In this document: in pieces, positions 17,108 through 26,956 of the stretch
Numbering within the stretch: the stretch's first letter is position 1
How the letters are laid out: each line of letters begins with the position of its first letter
Source of the DNA: Nocardia harenae NBRC 108248
GTDB taxonomy: Bacteria; Actinomycetota; Actinomycetes; Mycobacteriales; Mycobacteriaceae
Assembly (NCBI RefSeq): GCF_001612885.1
Contig: NZ_BDBH01000001.1
Span: forward strand, 62,001-126,000
Length of the DNA: 64,000 nt
Direction of reading: 5' to 3'
Translations under genes and position numbers: made by a program
Notes under the pieces: model-generated
Database searches by the model: none
What the model was told of the DNA's origin: nothing
The model's input: the letters and a program-made list of their open reading frames with translations, nothing else

Positions 17108-17203
17108 CGTGATCTGAAACGAGTTCACCGACCCACACGGGTTTCACCGCGCGCGACCACCTCACCGTTACCACTTCTCGATCGAGTGTGGAGGGAACAG
17201 ATC

Positions 17204-18115
17204 GTGCCACTCGCCCCGGACCCGAACCCGGCCTTCGCTTCGTTCGCACACCCGAAACACTTGGTAACCACTGAATGGCTGTCGGCAAACCTCGGGGCGC
17301 GCGGCCTGCGGATCGTCGAGGTGAACGAGGACCCGCAGCTCTACGACATCGGGCACATCCCGGGCGCGGTCAAGATCGACGGGCGCGCCGAGCTCGGCGA
17401 CGAACGGAGCCGCGACTACCTCGACGGCGCCCGGTTCACCGAGCTCATGCGCGCCAAGGGCATCGCGCGGGACGACACCGTGGTGCTGTACGGCGACCGC
17501 GGCAACGCGCCGGCCGCGCACACCGCCTGGCTCTTCGGGCTCTTCGGCCACCCCGACGTCCGGCTGCTCGACGGCGGCCGGGACAGCTGGATCTCCGAGG
17601 CCAGGGACACCACCTTCGACGCCCCGATCATTCCCGCCGTCGGCTACCCGGCGGTGGAGCGCGACGACGGCACCGCCCGCGCCTTCCGCGACGACGTGCT
17701 TCGCCACCTCGGGCTGCCCCTGCTCGACGTGCGCTCGCCCGCCGAGTACGCGGGCGAGGACCCGCACGAGCCGGACCGCTCGCGGGAGACCGCGCCGCGC
17801 GGCGGCCACATCCCCACCGCGGTGAACATCCCGTGGACCGACGCGATCGGCCTCGACGGCCGCTTCCGGCCGCGCGCGGAGCTGGACCGCGCCTACGCCG
17901 CGGTGGCGGGCGCCGACGACGTGGTGGTGTACAGCAGGGTCGGCGAGCGCGCCGGGCACACCTGGTTCGTGCTGGCGAAGCTGCTCGGCGTCCGCACGGT
18001 GCGCAACTACGACGGCTCCTGGCTGGAGTGGGGCAGCGCGGTCCGGATGCCGGTGGCACGCGGTGCCGAGCCAGGGGCTGCCCCGCTCGCCGGAGCCCGC
18101 CGTAATCGCCGCTGA
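17204..18115 (+). CDS. sseA: Rhodanese-like protein SseA with catalytic Cys replaced by Ser
   Basis: A 303-aa double-rhodanese protein of the thiosulfate/3-mercaptopyruvate sulfurtransferase family, placed like M. tuberculosis sseA between maf and accA3. The N-terminal domain has DIGHIPGAVKID and VVLYGDRGN; the C-terminal domain has LLDVRSPAEYAGE, GGHIPTAVNIPW and the active-site loop. That loop reads VVVYSRVGERAGHTW, with Ser244 where family members have the persulfide-forming Cys (CRxGER). The codon is AGC at 17933-17935. Classical sulfurtransferase activity is therefore not expected. GTG 17204 has a GGAGGGA site. Whether it is a binding protein, regulator or early pseudogene is open. Confidence 0.85.
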   Translation: MPLAPDPNPAFASFAHPKHLVTTEWLSANLGARGLRIVEVNEDPQLYDIGHIPGAVKIDGRAELGDERSRDYLDGARFTELMRAKGIARDDTVVLYGDRGNAPAAHTAWLFGLFGHPDVRLLDGGRDSWISEARDTTFDAPIIPAVGYPAVERDDGTARAFRDDVLRHLGLPLLDVRSPAEYAGEDPHEPDRSRETAPRGGHIPTAVNIPWTDAIGLDGRFRPRAELDRAYAAVAGADDVVVYSRVGERAGHTWFVLAKLLGVRTVRNYDGSWLEWGSAVRMPVARGAEPGAAPLAGARRNRR

Positions 18116-18296
18116 CGCATACCCTTCCGGCCAGCGCCCAGCGATAATCCAGAGACCTTTCCGACCTCGGCCGATGGCACTCGAAAGCCCGTCGCGTGCA
18201 CGAACGGCGGTCCGCGCGGGGAAAGCGGGGAGATTGTGATCTGCGGCCTACCGTCCAGTAGGGCTGGCCGGGTTCCGCCCGTGTTGGCACACTGCC

Positions 18297-18302
18297 TACA
18301 CT
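18297..18302 (+). promoter_or_regulatory. Possible -10 (TACACT) of accA3
   Basis: TACACT lies 85 bp before the accA3 start, inside the 272-bp gap after sseA. Unlike the leaderless genes, this would give a leader ending in an AGGAGG site. Confidence 0.35.
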
Positions 18303-18387
18303 CGCCCGAGAACGTAGGTTGCGACCCACGGGAGCGAAAAGAACCCTACCCCGCGAAGCGACCAGAAGAATGCACACAGGAGGCTCA

Positions 18388-20184
<1,797 letters not shown>

Positions 20185-20190
20185 GAGTAA

Positions 20191-20246
20191 GGCCGGGGGC
20201 TTCGGCCCCCGGCCCCGGAGGGCGGCGCGCCGTGCACGCCGCCCTC
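20191..20246. terminator. Tandem hairpins between accA3 and kinase gene
   Basis: The first hairpin is a perfect 10-bp stem (20191-20200 with 20205-20214) closed by a TTCG tetraloop. The second is a perfect 10-bp stem (20218-20227 with 20237-20246) with a 9-nt loop. No T-tract follows, as is usual in high-GC actinobacteria. They separate two convergent genes and can act on both strands. Confidence 0.7.
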
Positions 20247-20266
20247 GCGCGCGTCGATGCCTGGTC

Positions 20267-22201
20267 TCAGAGCCCGACGGTGACGCCGCCGGAGAACGCG
20301 AAGTCGTGCAGCTCCAGGTAGGCGGGGGCGGTGCCGTCGGGCAGGTCGAAGACCAGGATGGTGGAGCCGGAGGCGGCGGGCGCCAGCTCGAAGGAGTGGC
20401 CGTACCCCTGCTGGGTGCTGTGCCAGGCGGTGGCGGTGGCGTCCTGGTCGTGCGCCTGCCCGGTGCTGTCGATCAGCTTCTGCCCGAACGGGGTGTACCA
20501 CTTGGGCTCGTCCGAGATATTGCGGACGTCCATGCGGACCACGGTGTACGCGCCGGAGGCCGTCTCCAGCCCGATCCGCGCCACCCCGGACTCCACCTTC
20601 GTGACCAGGAACTCGAACTTGCCGTCCCGGGCCGGGCCGAGCGACTCCTGCACCGCGGGCGGGGTGCGCTCGGCATCGTCCGGGGTACCGGCGGCGATCA
20701 GTGCCAGGCAGCCCGCGGCGACCGCGAACGGGGCGACGACGATCACGATGGTCGCCAGGATCAGGCGGCGCAGCAGGCCGCCGCGCTTGCGCCTGCGGCG
20801 CGGGGCCCTGGCCGGGGGTGCCGGGTACGCCGGGGCGCCGCCGCCGCGGGATGGCCAGACCGGGCCGTGCGCCGGGCGGCGGGGCCGCACCGCGTTCCAG
20901 CCGGCCGGGCGGAACGAGCGGGCGTAGTCCTGAAAGGGGCGTGCCCGGGTGGCGGGTGCCGCCGGTGGGCGCGTCGCGCCCGGCGCCGGGCGGCGCAGGT
21001 ACCACTTGCGGTCCGGCGCCGGGGCGGGGCGGCTGCCTGCGTGGGCTACCGCGCGGCCGGGCACCGGGTATCCGGCCGCGGCGGGCCGAGGCACGACAGC
21101 GGGCACCGGCCGCGGCGGCGCGGGTGCCGCACTGCGCGGCGCGGGTGCGGCGGCACCGCGCGGCACGGGTGCGGCACTGGGCGGTACGGGTGCGGCACTG
21201 CGCGGCGCCACCCGGGGGCGTGCGGCGACAGCGGCCGCCGCACCCACGACTCCGGCCTGCCCTGCACCACCGGCCGAACCCGCCCGGACACCGCCGACCG
21301 CAACTCCGGCGTGCCCGGTCTCGTACCGCGTGGCGACCAGCGTCGGCTCCGGCCCGGGAACGGGCATGGACAGCGTGGGCATCGGCCCGCCCGAACCGGG
21401 CAGCAACCGCAGTGCCGCGGCGGCGAACTCCCCGGCCGAGGGATACCGGTCGCCCGGCTCCTTCGCCAGCCCGCGCGCGAGCACCGCGTCGAACTCCGCG
21501 GGCACCCCGGGCACCTCGGCGACGCTCGGCGGCACCGTCATCAGGTGCCCGTGCATCTGCCGCGCCGGATCGGTGTCCCCGAACGGCCGCTTCCCGGTGA
21601 GGCACTCGTAGAACACGCAGGCCAGCGCGTACACATCCGCGCGGGCGTCGGCGTGCCCGGAGAACCGCTCCGGCGCCATGTACGCCCAGGTGCCGATCGC
21701 CATCCCGGCGGTGGTCATCTGGGTGTGCCCGACCCCGTGCGCGATCCCGAAGTCGATGAGCACCGCGAACCCGTCGGGCCGCACGACGATATTGGATGGC
21801 TTGACATCCCGGTGCACCAGCCCGGCCGCGTGCGCGCAGTCGAGCGCCCGCGCCACCTGCGCGATCACCGCGACGGCGACCCCGGCCGGCAGCGGCCCCC
21901 CGGACGCCAGCCTGGCGCCCAGATCGGTGCCGTCGACATACGCCATCTCGATGAAGAGCCGCCCGTCGACGGCACCGTGCGAGTGGATGGGCACGATGTG
22001 CGGGCTGTCCAGCCCGGCGATCACCCGCGCCTCGCGCTCGAAGCGGCGCCGGTAGGTCTCGTCGGCGGTGAGTTCGGCGGAGAGCAGCTTCAGCGCGCAG
22101 CGCCTGCCCGCCTCGGTGTCGTGCGCGAGCCAGACCTGGCCCATGCCGCCGCTGCCGAGCAGCCGGTCCAGCCGGTAGCGGCCGAAGCGCGCGGCCGCCA
22201 T
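20267..22201 (-). CDS. Transmembrane Ser/Thr protein kinase (PknB-type)
   Basis: A 644-aa Hanks-type kinase. The catalytic domain (residues 8-270) has the glycine loop LGSGGMG (15-21), Lys38, HRDVKPSN (His130-Asp132) and DFG (150-152). A long Pro/Ala/Arg-rich juxtamembrane linker follows (about 290-500) with repeated APR/SAAP words. Then comes one membrane segment (about 505-530) and an extracytoplasmic domain of about 115 residues resembling DUF4352 Ig-like domains, which likely binds a wall ligand. The ATG 22201 lacks a clear Shine-Dalgarno sequence. The kinase is not in the recalled M. tuberculosis order here. Confidence 0.92.
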   Translation of the reverse strand: MAAARFGRYRLDRLLGSGGMGQVWLAHDTEAGRRCALKLLSAELTADETYRRRFEREARVIAGLDSPHIVPIHSHGAVDGRLFIEMAYVDGTDLGARLASGGPLPAGVAVAVIAQVARALDCAHAAGLVHRDVKPSNIVVRPDGFAVLIDFGIAHGVGHTQMTTAGMAIGTWAYMAPERFSGHADARADVYALACVFYECLTGKRPFGDTDPARQMHGHLMTVPPSVAEVPGVPAEFDAVLARGLAKEPGDRYPSAGEFAAAALRLLPGSGGPMPTLSMPVPGPEPTLVATRYETGHAGVAVGGVRAGSAGGAGQAGVVGAAAAVAARPRVAPRSAAPVPPSAAPVPRGAAAPAPRSAAPAPPRPVPAVVPRPAAAGYPVPGRAVAHAGSRPAPAPDRKWYLRRPAPGATRPPAAPATRARPFQDYARSFRPAGWNAVRPRRPAHGPVWPSRGGGAPAYPAPPARAPRRRRKRGGLLRRLILATIVIVVAPFAVAAGCLALIAAGTPDDAERTPPAVQESLGPARDGKFEFLVTKVESGVARIGLETASGAYTVVRMDVRNISDEPKWYTPFGQKLIDSTGQAHDQDATATAWHSTQQGYGHSFELAPAASGSTILVFDLPDGTAPAYLELHDFAFSGGVTVGL

Positions 22202-22378
22202 CAGCGGTGCCCGCCGGGCAGCCGGTCGCAGCCCGCTCGCACGGGTCCCATCACGTACCTCCCGTCGCCGTCGAAAGGCGGCATCGGAGCTCGGGAATCC
22301 GATCCCCACCCCCGAACGCAGCGTAACCCCGGACCGGCGCGCCGCCCAGTGCCGATTCCTGTGACCCGGCCGACCCCC

Positions 22379-22384
22379 TACCCT
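22379..22384 (+). promoter_or_regulatory. -10 (TACCCT) for leaderless upstream mini-ORF
   Basis: TACCCT lies 6 nt before ATG 22391, the usual leaderless spacing in this window. It points to transcription starting at the mini-ORF rather than at the main gene. Confidence 0.35.
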
Positions 22385-22390
22385 TGCCCC

Positions 22391-22423
22391 ATGCGAACCC
22401 CGCCCCGGCACGGCACGCGCTGA
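22391..22423 (+). CDS. Putative 10-codon upstream ORF
   Basis: A possible leader peptide, MRTPPRHGTR. Its TGA overlaps the ATG of the next gene (TGATG), so ribosomes ending here could re-initiate there. It is proposed only because a leaderless -10 fits its ATG; it may have no function. Confidence 0.25.
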   Translation: MRTPPRHGTR

Positions 22424-22761
22424 TGGAACCCGTCGAGATCAACGCGGGCTCCTGGTACCTGCGCGCGCTCCGCGCCGACGACCGGATCGATGACCGCCCG
22501 GCCCTGCGCGCGGGCGGCGTCACCGACCCCGCGCATGTGAGCGATCGCGCCGCGCAGTGGGCCGACGGCACCCACCTCTCCTGGGCGGTGTGCGAGCCGA
22601 CGACCGCCGAGCTGGTCGCCGAGATCGGGGTGACACCCGCCGCGGACGGAACCGCCGTGGTGGCGGGCTGGGCGCGGCCGGGCTTCGAGGAGGCGCTGGC
22701 CACCGCCAGGGCCGCGGTCACCCGCTTCACCGAGGGCGCACTGGACCTGCGGGTGCGCTGA
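22423..22761 (+). CDS. GNAT-like hypothetical protein, 112 aa
   Basis: A short protein with an N-acetyltransferase-like N-terminus (WYLRALRADDRIDDRPALRAGGV) and ySWAVCEPTTAELVAEIGV-type beta strands. It lacks a clear RxGxG acetyl-CoA loop and is shorter than normal GNAT enzymes, so it may be a degenerate or acceptor-binding relative. It lies between the divergent kinase gene and convergent lat. Confidence 0.5.
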   Translation: MEPVEINAGSWYLRALRADDRIDDRPALRAGGVTDPAHVSDRAAQWADGTHLSWAVCEPTTAELVAEIGVTPAADGTAVVAGWARPGFEEALATARAAVTRFTEGALDLRVR

Positions 22762-22876
22762 GGAGGACGGCGCACGTCGCCGAGGCGCCCCACTCGACAG
22801 GCACCCGCCGCTCCCGCGATCGGCACCCGCTCAGCTTCGGGCTCCGGTCCACGCGCCGAACCGCTCGGCCACCCTT

Positions 22877-24190
22877 TCAGCCCAGCTGCACCAGCACCCG
22901 TCCCAGCGCGTCAACGGCCTCGTCCAGCTCCGCCACGGTCACGGTGAGCGGCGCACGGAAGCGAATCCCGCGCTCCCCGGTCCCGAGTACCAGCACGTGC
23001 TCGCGCTCGCGCAGCACCCGCACCACCTCGTCCCGGAACTCCCCGGAGCGCAGGTCGACCGCGCAGAACAGCCCGCGCCCGCGCGGCTCGCTCACCAGCG
23101 GAACCAATCCGCGCAGCCGATCGAGCAGATGCGCCCCGACAACCCCGGCCCGCTCGACCAGCCCCTCCGACTCGATCACCTCGAGAATCCGCCGCGCCCG
23201 CACCATGTCCGCGAGGTTCCCGCCCCACGTGGAGTTCAGCCGCGAGCCGACCCGAAACACGTTCTCCGGCACCTCGGTAACCCGCCCGCCTGCCATGATC
23301 CCGCAGACCTGGGTCTTCTTCCCGAACGCCACCACATCCGGCGTCAACCCCAATTGCTGGTACGCCCAGGTGCTTCCGGTGATCCCCACCCCGGTCTGCA
23401 CCTCGTCCAGCACGAACAGGGCATCGTGCTCCCGGCACAGCTCCTGCACGGCCAGCAGGAATTCGGGGCGGAAGTGCCGGTCCCCGCCCTCGCCCTGGAT
23501 GGGCTCGGCGAGGAAGCAGGCGATGTCGTGCGGGTACTCCGTGAAGGCGCGCCGCGCGGCGGCCAGCGCCCGCTCCTCGGCGGCCCGCACATCGCGGCCG
23601 GTACGCAGGTACGGCGCCTCGATGCGCGGCCAGTCGAACTTGGGGAAGCGTTCGGTCTTCACCGGATCGGTATTGGTGAGCGAGAGCGTGTAGCCGGAGC
23701 GGCCGTGGAAGGCGCCGGTCAGGTGCAGCACCCGCGAGCCGGGGGCGGCGCGCCCCTGCGCCTCGTTGTGCCTGCTCTTCCAGTCGAAGGCGGTCTTCAG
23801 CGCGTTCTCCACCGCCAGCGCGCCGCCGTCGACGAAGAACAGGTGCGGCAGCCGCGGGTCGCCGAGCACCCGGACGAAGGTCTGCACGAAGCGGGCCATG
23901 GCGACGGTGTAGATGTCGGAGTTGCTCGGCTTGTTCAGCGCCGCCGCAAGCAGTTCGGCGCGGAAGTCCGGGTCGGCGGCGAGCGCGGGGTGGTTCATGC
24001 CGAGCGCGCTGGAGGCGAAGAAGCCGAACATGTCCAGGTAGGCGGTGCCGTCCCGTTCGTCGACGAGCCGCCTACCCGCGGAGCGCCGCAGGTCGAGCAC
24101 GAGGTCGAAGCCATCGGCGAGGATGCTGCCCGCGAGCAGCTCGCGGACGTCGGCCGGAGCGATGCCGGGGCGTTCGAGTTCGAGGGTCAC
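22877..24190 (-). CDS. lat: L-lysine 6-transaminase
   Basis: A 437-aa class III PLP aminotransferase. It transfers the epsilon-amino group of lysine to 2-oxoglutarate, giving alpha-aminoadipate semialdehyde (piperideine-6-carboxylate). Landmarks are MNHP near residue 65, LDEVQTGVG (261-269) for cofactor contact, and FGKKTQVCG, where Lys291 or Lys292 binds PLP, as in M. tuberculosis LAT. Next to it are lrpA and pcd, the regulator and the enzyme for the following step. A leaderless promoter and a short AT-rich palindrome precede it. Confidence 0.95.
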   Translation of the reverse strand: MTLELERPGIAPADVRELLAGSILADGFDLVLDLRRSAGRRLVDERDGTAYLDMFGFFASSALGMNHPALAADPDFRAELLAAALNKPSNSDIYTVAMARFVQTFVRVLGDPRLPHLFFVDGGALAVENALKTAFDWKSRHNEAQGRAAPGSRVLHLTGAFHGRSGYTLSLTNTDPVKTERFPKFDWPRIEAPYLRTGRDVRAAEERALAAARRAFTEYPHDIACFLAEPIQGEGGDRHFRPEFLLAVQELCREHDALFVLDEVQTGVGITGSTWAYQQLGLTPDVVAFGKKTQVCGIMAGGRVTEVPENVFRVGSRLNSTWGGNLADMVRARRILEVIESEGLVERAGVVGAHLLDRLRGLVPLVSEPRGRGLFCAVDLRSGEFRDEVVRVLREREHVLVLGTGERGIRFRAPLTVTVAELDEAVDALGRVLVQLG

Positions 24191-24196
24191 CCCTCA

Positions 24197-24202
24197 ACTG
24201 TA
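24197..24202 (-). promoter_or_regulatory. Leaderless -10 (TACAGT) for lat
   Basis: The minus-strand TACAGT lies 6 nt before GTG 24190, in the 63-bp gap between lrpA and lat. Confidence 0.5.
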
Positions 24203-24231
24203 AGGAAAATTTGCGGAATCTCCACACAGAT

Positions 24232-24246
24232 CAGTATTAATTACTG
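24232..24246. promoter_or_regulatory. Candidate LrpA site CAGTATTAATTACTG upstream of lat
   Basis: A 15-bp near-palindrome with 5-bp arms (CAGTA/TACTG) and an A/T centre, within an unusually AT-rich patch of this very GC-rich window. It lies about 30 bp upstream of the lat -10, a position suited to Lrp/AsnC control. Confidence 0.45.
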
Positions 24247-24253
24247 CGCAAGC

Positions 24254-24706
24254 CTACTTGTCATAGAATGTCTGCAGAATGATGGTGCTCCGGGTGCGAA
24301 CATTGGCCGTCGCCCGGATCTCCTGCAACAACTGCTCCAGGTGCCGCGGCGAGGCCACCCGGACGGTGAGGACGTAGCTCTCGTCGCCGGCAACCGAGTG
24401 GCATGCCTCGATTCCGGGGATGCTCTGCAGCAGCGCGGGCGCGTCGTCCGGCTGCGATGGATCGAGAGGGGTGATGGCGACGAATGCGGAGAGGAGCTGC
24501 CCGAGCGCCTCCGGATCGACCTTGGCGGTGTACCCGCGGATCACGCCGCGCGCCTCCAGCCTGCGCACCCGCGACTGCACCGCCGAGACCGAGAGGCTGG
24601 CCTTCTCCGCGAGATTCGACAGCGTGGCCCGTCCGTCGGCCATCAGCTCACGGATCAGCAGACGATCGATGTCGTCGAGAACGGGTCGTGCAGGTGAATC
24701 CGCCAT
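24254..24706 (-). CDS. lrpA: Lrp/AsnC family regulator LrpA
   Basis: A 150-aa feast/famine regulator. The N-terminal helix-turn-helix covers DRLLIRELMADGRATLSNLAEKASLSVSAVQSRVRRLEARGVI, and the C-terminal RAM domain includes VAGDESYVLTVRVASPRHLEQLL, the effector-binding ACT-like fold. It matches M. tuberculosis LrpA (Rv3291c), linked to lat in starvation. ATG 24706 is preferred over GTG 24709 because TAGCCT lies exactly 6 nt upstream of it. It probably controls lat and pcd on its two sides. Confidence 0.94.
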   Translation of the reverse strand: MADSPARPVLDDIDRLLIRELMADGRATLSNLAEKASLSVSAVQSRVRRLEARGVIRGYTAKVDPEALGQLLSAFVAITPLDPSQPDDAPALLQSIPGIEACHSVAGDESYVLTVRVASPRHLEQLLQEIRATANVRTRSTIILQTFYDK

Positions 24707-24712
24707 CACCGA

Positions 24713-24718
24713 AGGCTA
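24713..24718 (-). promoter_or_regulatory. Leaderless -10 (TAGCCT) for lrpA
   Basis: The minus-strand TAGCCT is 6 nt from ATG 24706. Confidence 0.5.
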
Positions 24719-24832
24719 ACCCAGCGGAACCGCGCAGGTGCGCCGAAGTTCCGGTCGGGCAGGCCCGCCGCACCGGCCGCATCGCGTTCGGACCCAACGA
24801 TGTTCGCATTCCCGCTCTCCAGGGAGGACCCC

Positions 24833-26353
24833 GTGACAAATACCGTCACCACCGATCCGATCGCCGCCCGCGCGCTCGGCCTGCTCGCCGCGCTCGGCGT
24901 GCCCGCGCCGGAGCCGGGTGAGCTCGGCGCCCGCACCCCGATCACCGGCGCCGTGCTGTTCGGCGTGCGCACCGATTCGCCCGCCGAGACCGAGGCCGCG
25001 ATCGAGCGCGCCGCACACGCCTTCCGGAGCTGGCGCACGGTGCCCGCGCCGGTGCGCGCGGCCGTGGTGCGGCGGCTCGGCGAACTTCTGGTGACCCACC
25101 GGGAGGAGCTGGGCGGGCTGGTCACGCTGGAGGCAGGGAAGATTCCGGCGGAGGCGGTCGGCGAGGTGCAGGAGATGATCGACGTCTGCGAATTCGCGGT
25201 CGGGCTCTCCCGGCAGCTGTACGGGCGCACCATGCCGTCGGAGCGGCCGGGGCACCGGCTGATGGAGACCTGGCATCCGCTCGGGGTGGTCGGGGTGATC
25301 TCGGCGTTCAACTTCCCGGTCGCGGTGTGGGCATGGAATACCGCGCTCGCGCTGGTCTGCGGCGACACCGTGGTCTGGAAGCCCTCCGAGCTGACCCCGC
25401 TCACCGCGCTCGCCTGCCACACCCTGCTGCGCCGGGCCGCCGCCGAGGTCGGCGCGGATCCCGAGGTGCACCAGCTGGTGCTCGGCGGCGCGGAGAACGG
25501 CGCGGTGCTGGTGGACGATGCCAGGGTCGCGCTGCTCAGCGCCACCGGATCGGTGCCGATGGGGAGGGCGGTCGCGCCGCGGGTGGCCGCGCGGTTCGGC
25601 CGCTGCCTGCTGGAGCTGGGCGGCAACAATGCCGCCGTGGTCACCCCGTCGGCCGATCTCGAGCTCGCGGTGCGCGGCATCGTCTTCGCGGCGGCGGGCA
25701 CCGCCGGGCAGCGCTGCACCTCGCTGCGCAGGCTGATCGCGCACCGCTCGATCGCGGACGAGCTGGTCGGCAGGCTGGCGGCCGCCTACGAGCAGCTGCG
25801 GGTCGGTGACCCCGCCGAGCCCGGCGTGCTGGTCGGGCCGCTGATCCACGAGCGCGGGTACCGCGCCATGACGGCGGCGCTGGAGCGCGCGGTGGCCGAC
25901 GGGGGCGAGATCGTCTGCGGCGGCACCCGGGTGGACGGCTTCGGGCCGGATGCCTACTACGTGCGGCCCGCGGTGGTGCGGATGCCCGCGCAGACCGCCA
26001 TCGTCCGGGAGGAGACCTTCGCGCCGATCCTCTACGTGCTCACCTACGACGACCTGGACACCGCCATCGAGCTGCACAACGCGGTGCCGCAGGGACTCTC
26101 GTCGGCGATCTTCACCGGCGACCAGCGCGAGGCGGAGCGGTTCCTGGCCGCCGACGGGTCGGACTGCGGGATCGCCAATGTCAATATCGGCACCTCCGGG
26201 GCGGAGATCGGCGGCGCCTTCGGCGGGGAGAAGCAGACCGGGGGCGGGCGGGAGTCCGGGTCGGACTCCTGGAAGGCGTACATGCGGCGGGCCACCAATA
26301 CGGTGAACTACTCCGCGGAGTTGCCGCTGGCGCAGGGGATTCGCTTCGAGTGA
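24833..26353 (+). CDS. pcd: L-piperideine-6-carboxylate / aminoadipate-semialdehyde dehydrogenase
   Basis: A 506-aa aldehyde dehydrogenase that completes lysine breakdown by oxidising the Lat product to alpha-aminoadipate with NAD(P)+. It contains SAFNFPVAVWAWN, the Glu of LELGGNNA and the catalytic Cys in GTAGQRCTSLRR. GTG 24833 has an AGGGAGG site 6 nt away. It is divergent from lrpA, as in M. tuberculosis. Confidence 0.93.
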   Translation: MTNTVTTDPIAARALGLLAALGVPAPEPGELGARTPITGAVLFGVRTDSPAETEAAIERAAHAFRSWRTVPAPVRAAVVRRLGELLVTHREELGGLVTLEAGKIPAEAVGEVQEMIDVCEFAVGLSRQLYGRTMPSERPGHRLMETWHPLGVVGVISAFNFPVAVWAWNTALALVCGDTVVWKPSELTPLTALACHTLLRRAAAEVGADPEVHQLVLGGAENGAVLVDDARVALLSATGSVPMGRAVAPRVAARFGRCLLELGGNNAAVVTPSADLELAVRGIVFAAAGTAGQRCTSLRRLIAHRSIADELVGRLAAAYEQLRVGDPAEPGVLVGPLIHERGYRAMTAALERAVADGGEIVCGGTRVDGFGPDAYYVRPAVVRMPAQTAIVREETFAPILYVLTYDDLDTAIELHNAVPQGLSSAIFTGDQREAERFLAADGSDCGIANVNIGTSGAEIGGAFGGEKQTGGGRESGSDSWKAYMRRATNTVNYSAELPLAQGIRFE

Positions 26354-26372
26354 CGGCTCGCGCCGGGGCGGA

Positions 26373-26909
26373 TCACACCGGGAGGCGCAGGGTCCACGCG
26401 CCCCGGAAGTGCAGCCGGGTGCGGGAGCCGGGCGGAACGTCCACCCGCCAGAACGCGGGAGGCGGCGCGGCAAGCGCGACCGCGACGGCCGCGCGCACCA
26501 CAGCGGGGTGCGTCACCGCGAGCACCGGCTCCCCGGCCGCGGCGACACCGCGCATCCACTCCCCGACCCGCGCGAGCACCGCGACCACCGATTCACCCCC
26601 GTGCCCGTCGAAGGCCGGGTCGGTGAGCCAGGCGTGCAGCTGCTCGGGCGGCAGCTCGCCCATGTCCAGCCCCCGCCACTCCCCGGCGTCCAGATCCCGC
26701 AGCGCCGGATCGACCTCGGCCCGTACACCGAGCAGCCGGGCGGTCTGCCGGGTCCGCCGCTCCGGCCCGCTGAGCACCACCGCGGGCGGGCGCGCGATCG
26801 GCTCGGCGGCCCAGGAATCGACCAGCGGCTCGTCGTCCGGGAACAGCCCCGCCCGCAATGCCCCGGTGATCCCGTGGCTCACCAGATCGAGCCGCACCAT
26901 CCCCGCCAT
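26373..26909 (-). CDS. Histidine phosphatase-superfamily protein lacking the RHG arginine
   Basis: A 178-aa phosphoglycerate-mutase-like fold. The N-terminal catalytic motif reads LDLVSHGITGALRA, so the nucleophile His is kept but the usual Arg of RHG is Ser. Other landmarks are SGPERRTRQTARLL, RDLDAGEWRGLDMGEL and VTHPAVVRAAV with the second active-site His. Actinobacterial relatives with AHG or SHG exist, so this may be a subfamily. The substrate is unknown. It is divergent from lhr with 47 bp between starts. Confidence 0.8.
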   Translation of the reverse strand: MAGMVRLDLVSHGITGALRAGLFPDDEPLVDSWAAEPIARPPAVVLSGPERRTRQTARLLGVRAEVDPALRDLDAGEWRGLDMGELPPEQLHAWLTDPAFDGHGGESVVAVLARVGEWMRGVAAAGEPVLAVTHPAVVRAAVAVALAAPPPAFWRVDVPPGSRTRLHFRGAWTLRLPV

Positions 26910-26915
26910 ACCGGC

Positions 26916-26921
26916 AGGTTA
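26916..26921 (-). promoter_or_regulatory. Leaderless -10 (TAACCT) for histidine phosphatase gene
   Basis: The minus-strand TAACCT lies 6 nt before ATG 26909. Confidence 0.5.
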
Positions 26922-26944
26922 ACCACCCTGTCGGTACCCCGGTG

Positions 26945-26950
26945 CACACT
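26945..26950 (+). promoter_or_regulatory. Leaderless -10 variant (CACACT) for lhr
   Basis: CACACT lies 6 nt before ATG 26957. The same variant at the same distance precedes deoA. Confidence 0.35.
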
Positions 26951-26956
26951 GGGGCC

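Noticed and set aside
20306..22423. Long plus-strand open frame opposite the kinase gene
   Set aside because: Low-complexity Arg/Gly/Pro translation with no family features; an antisense shadow of the kinase.
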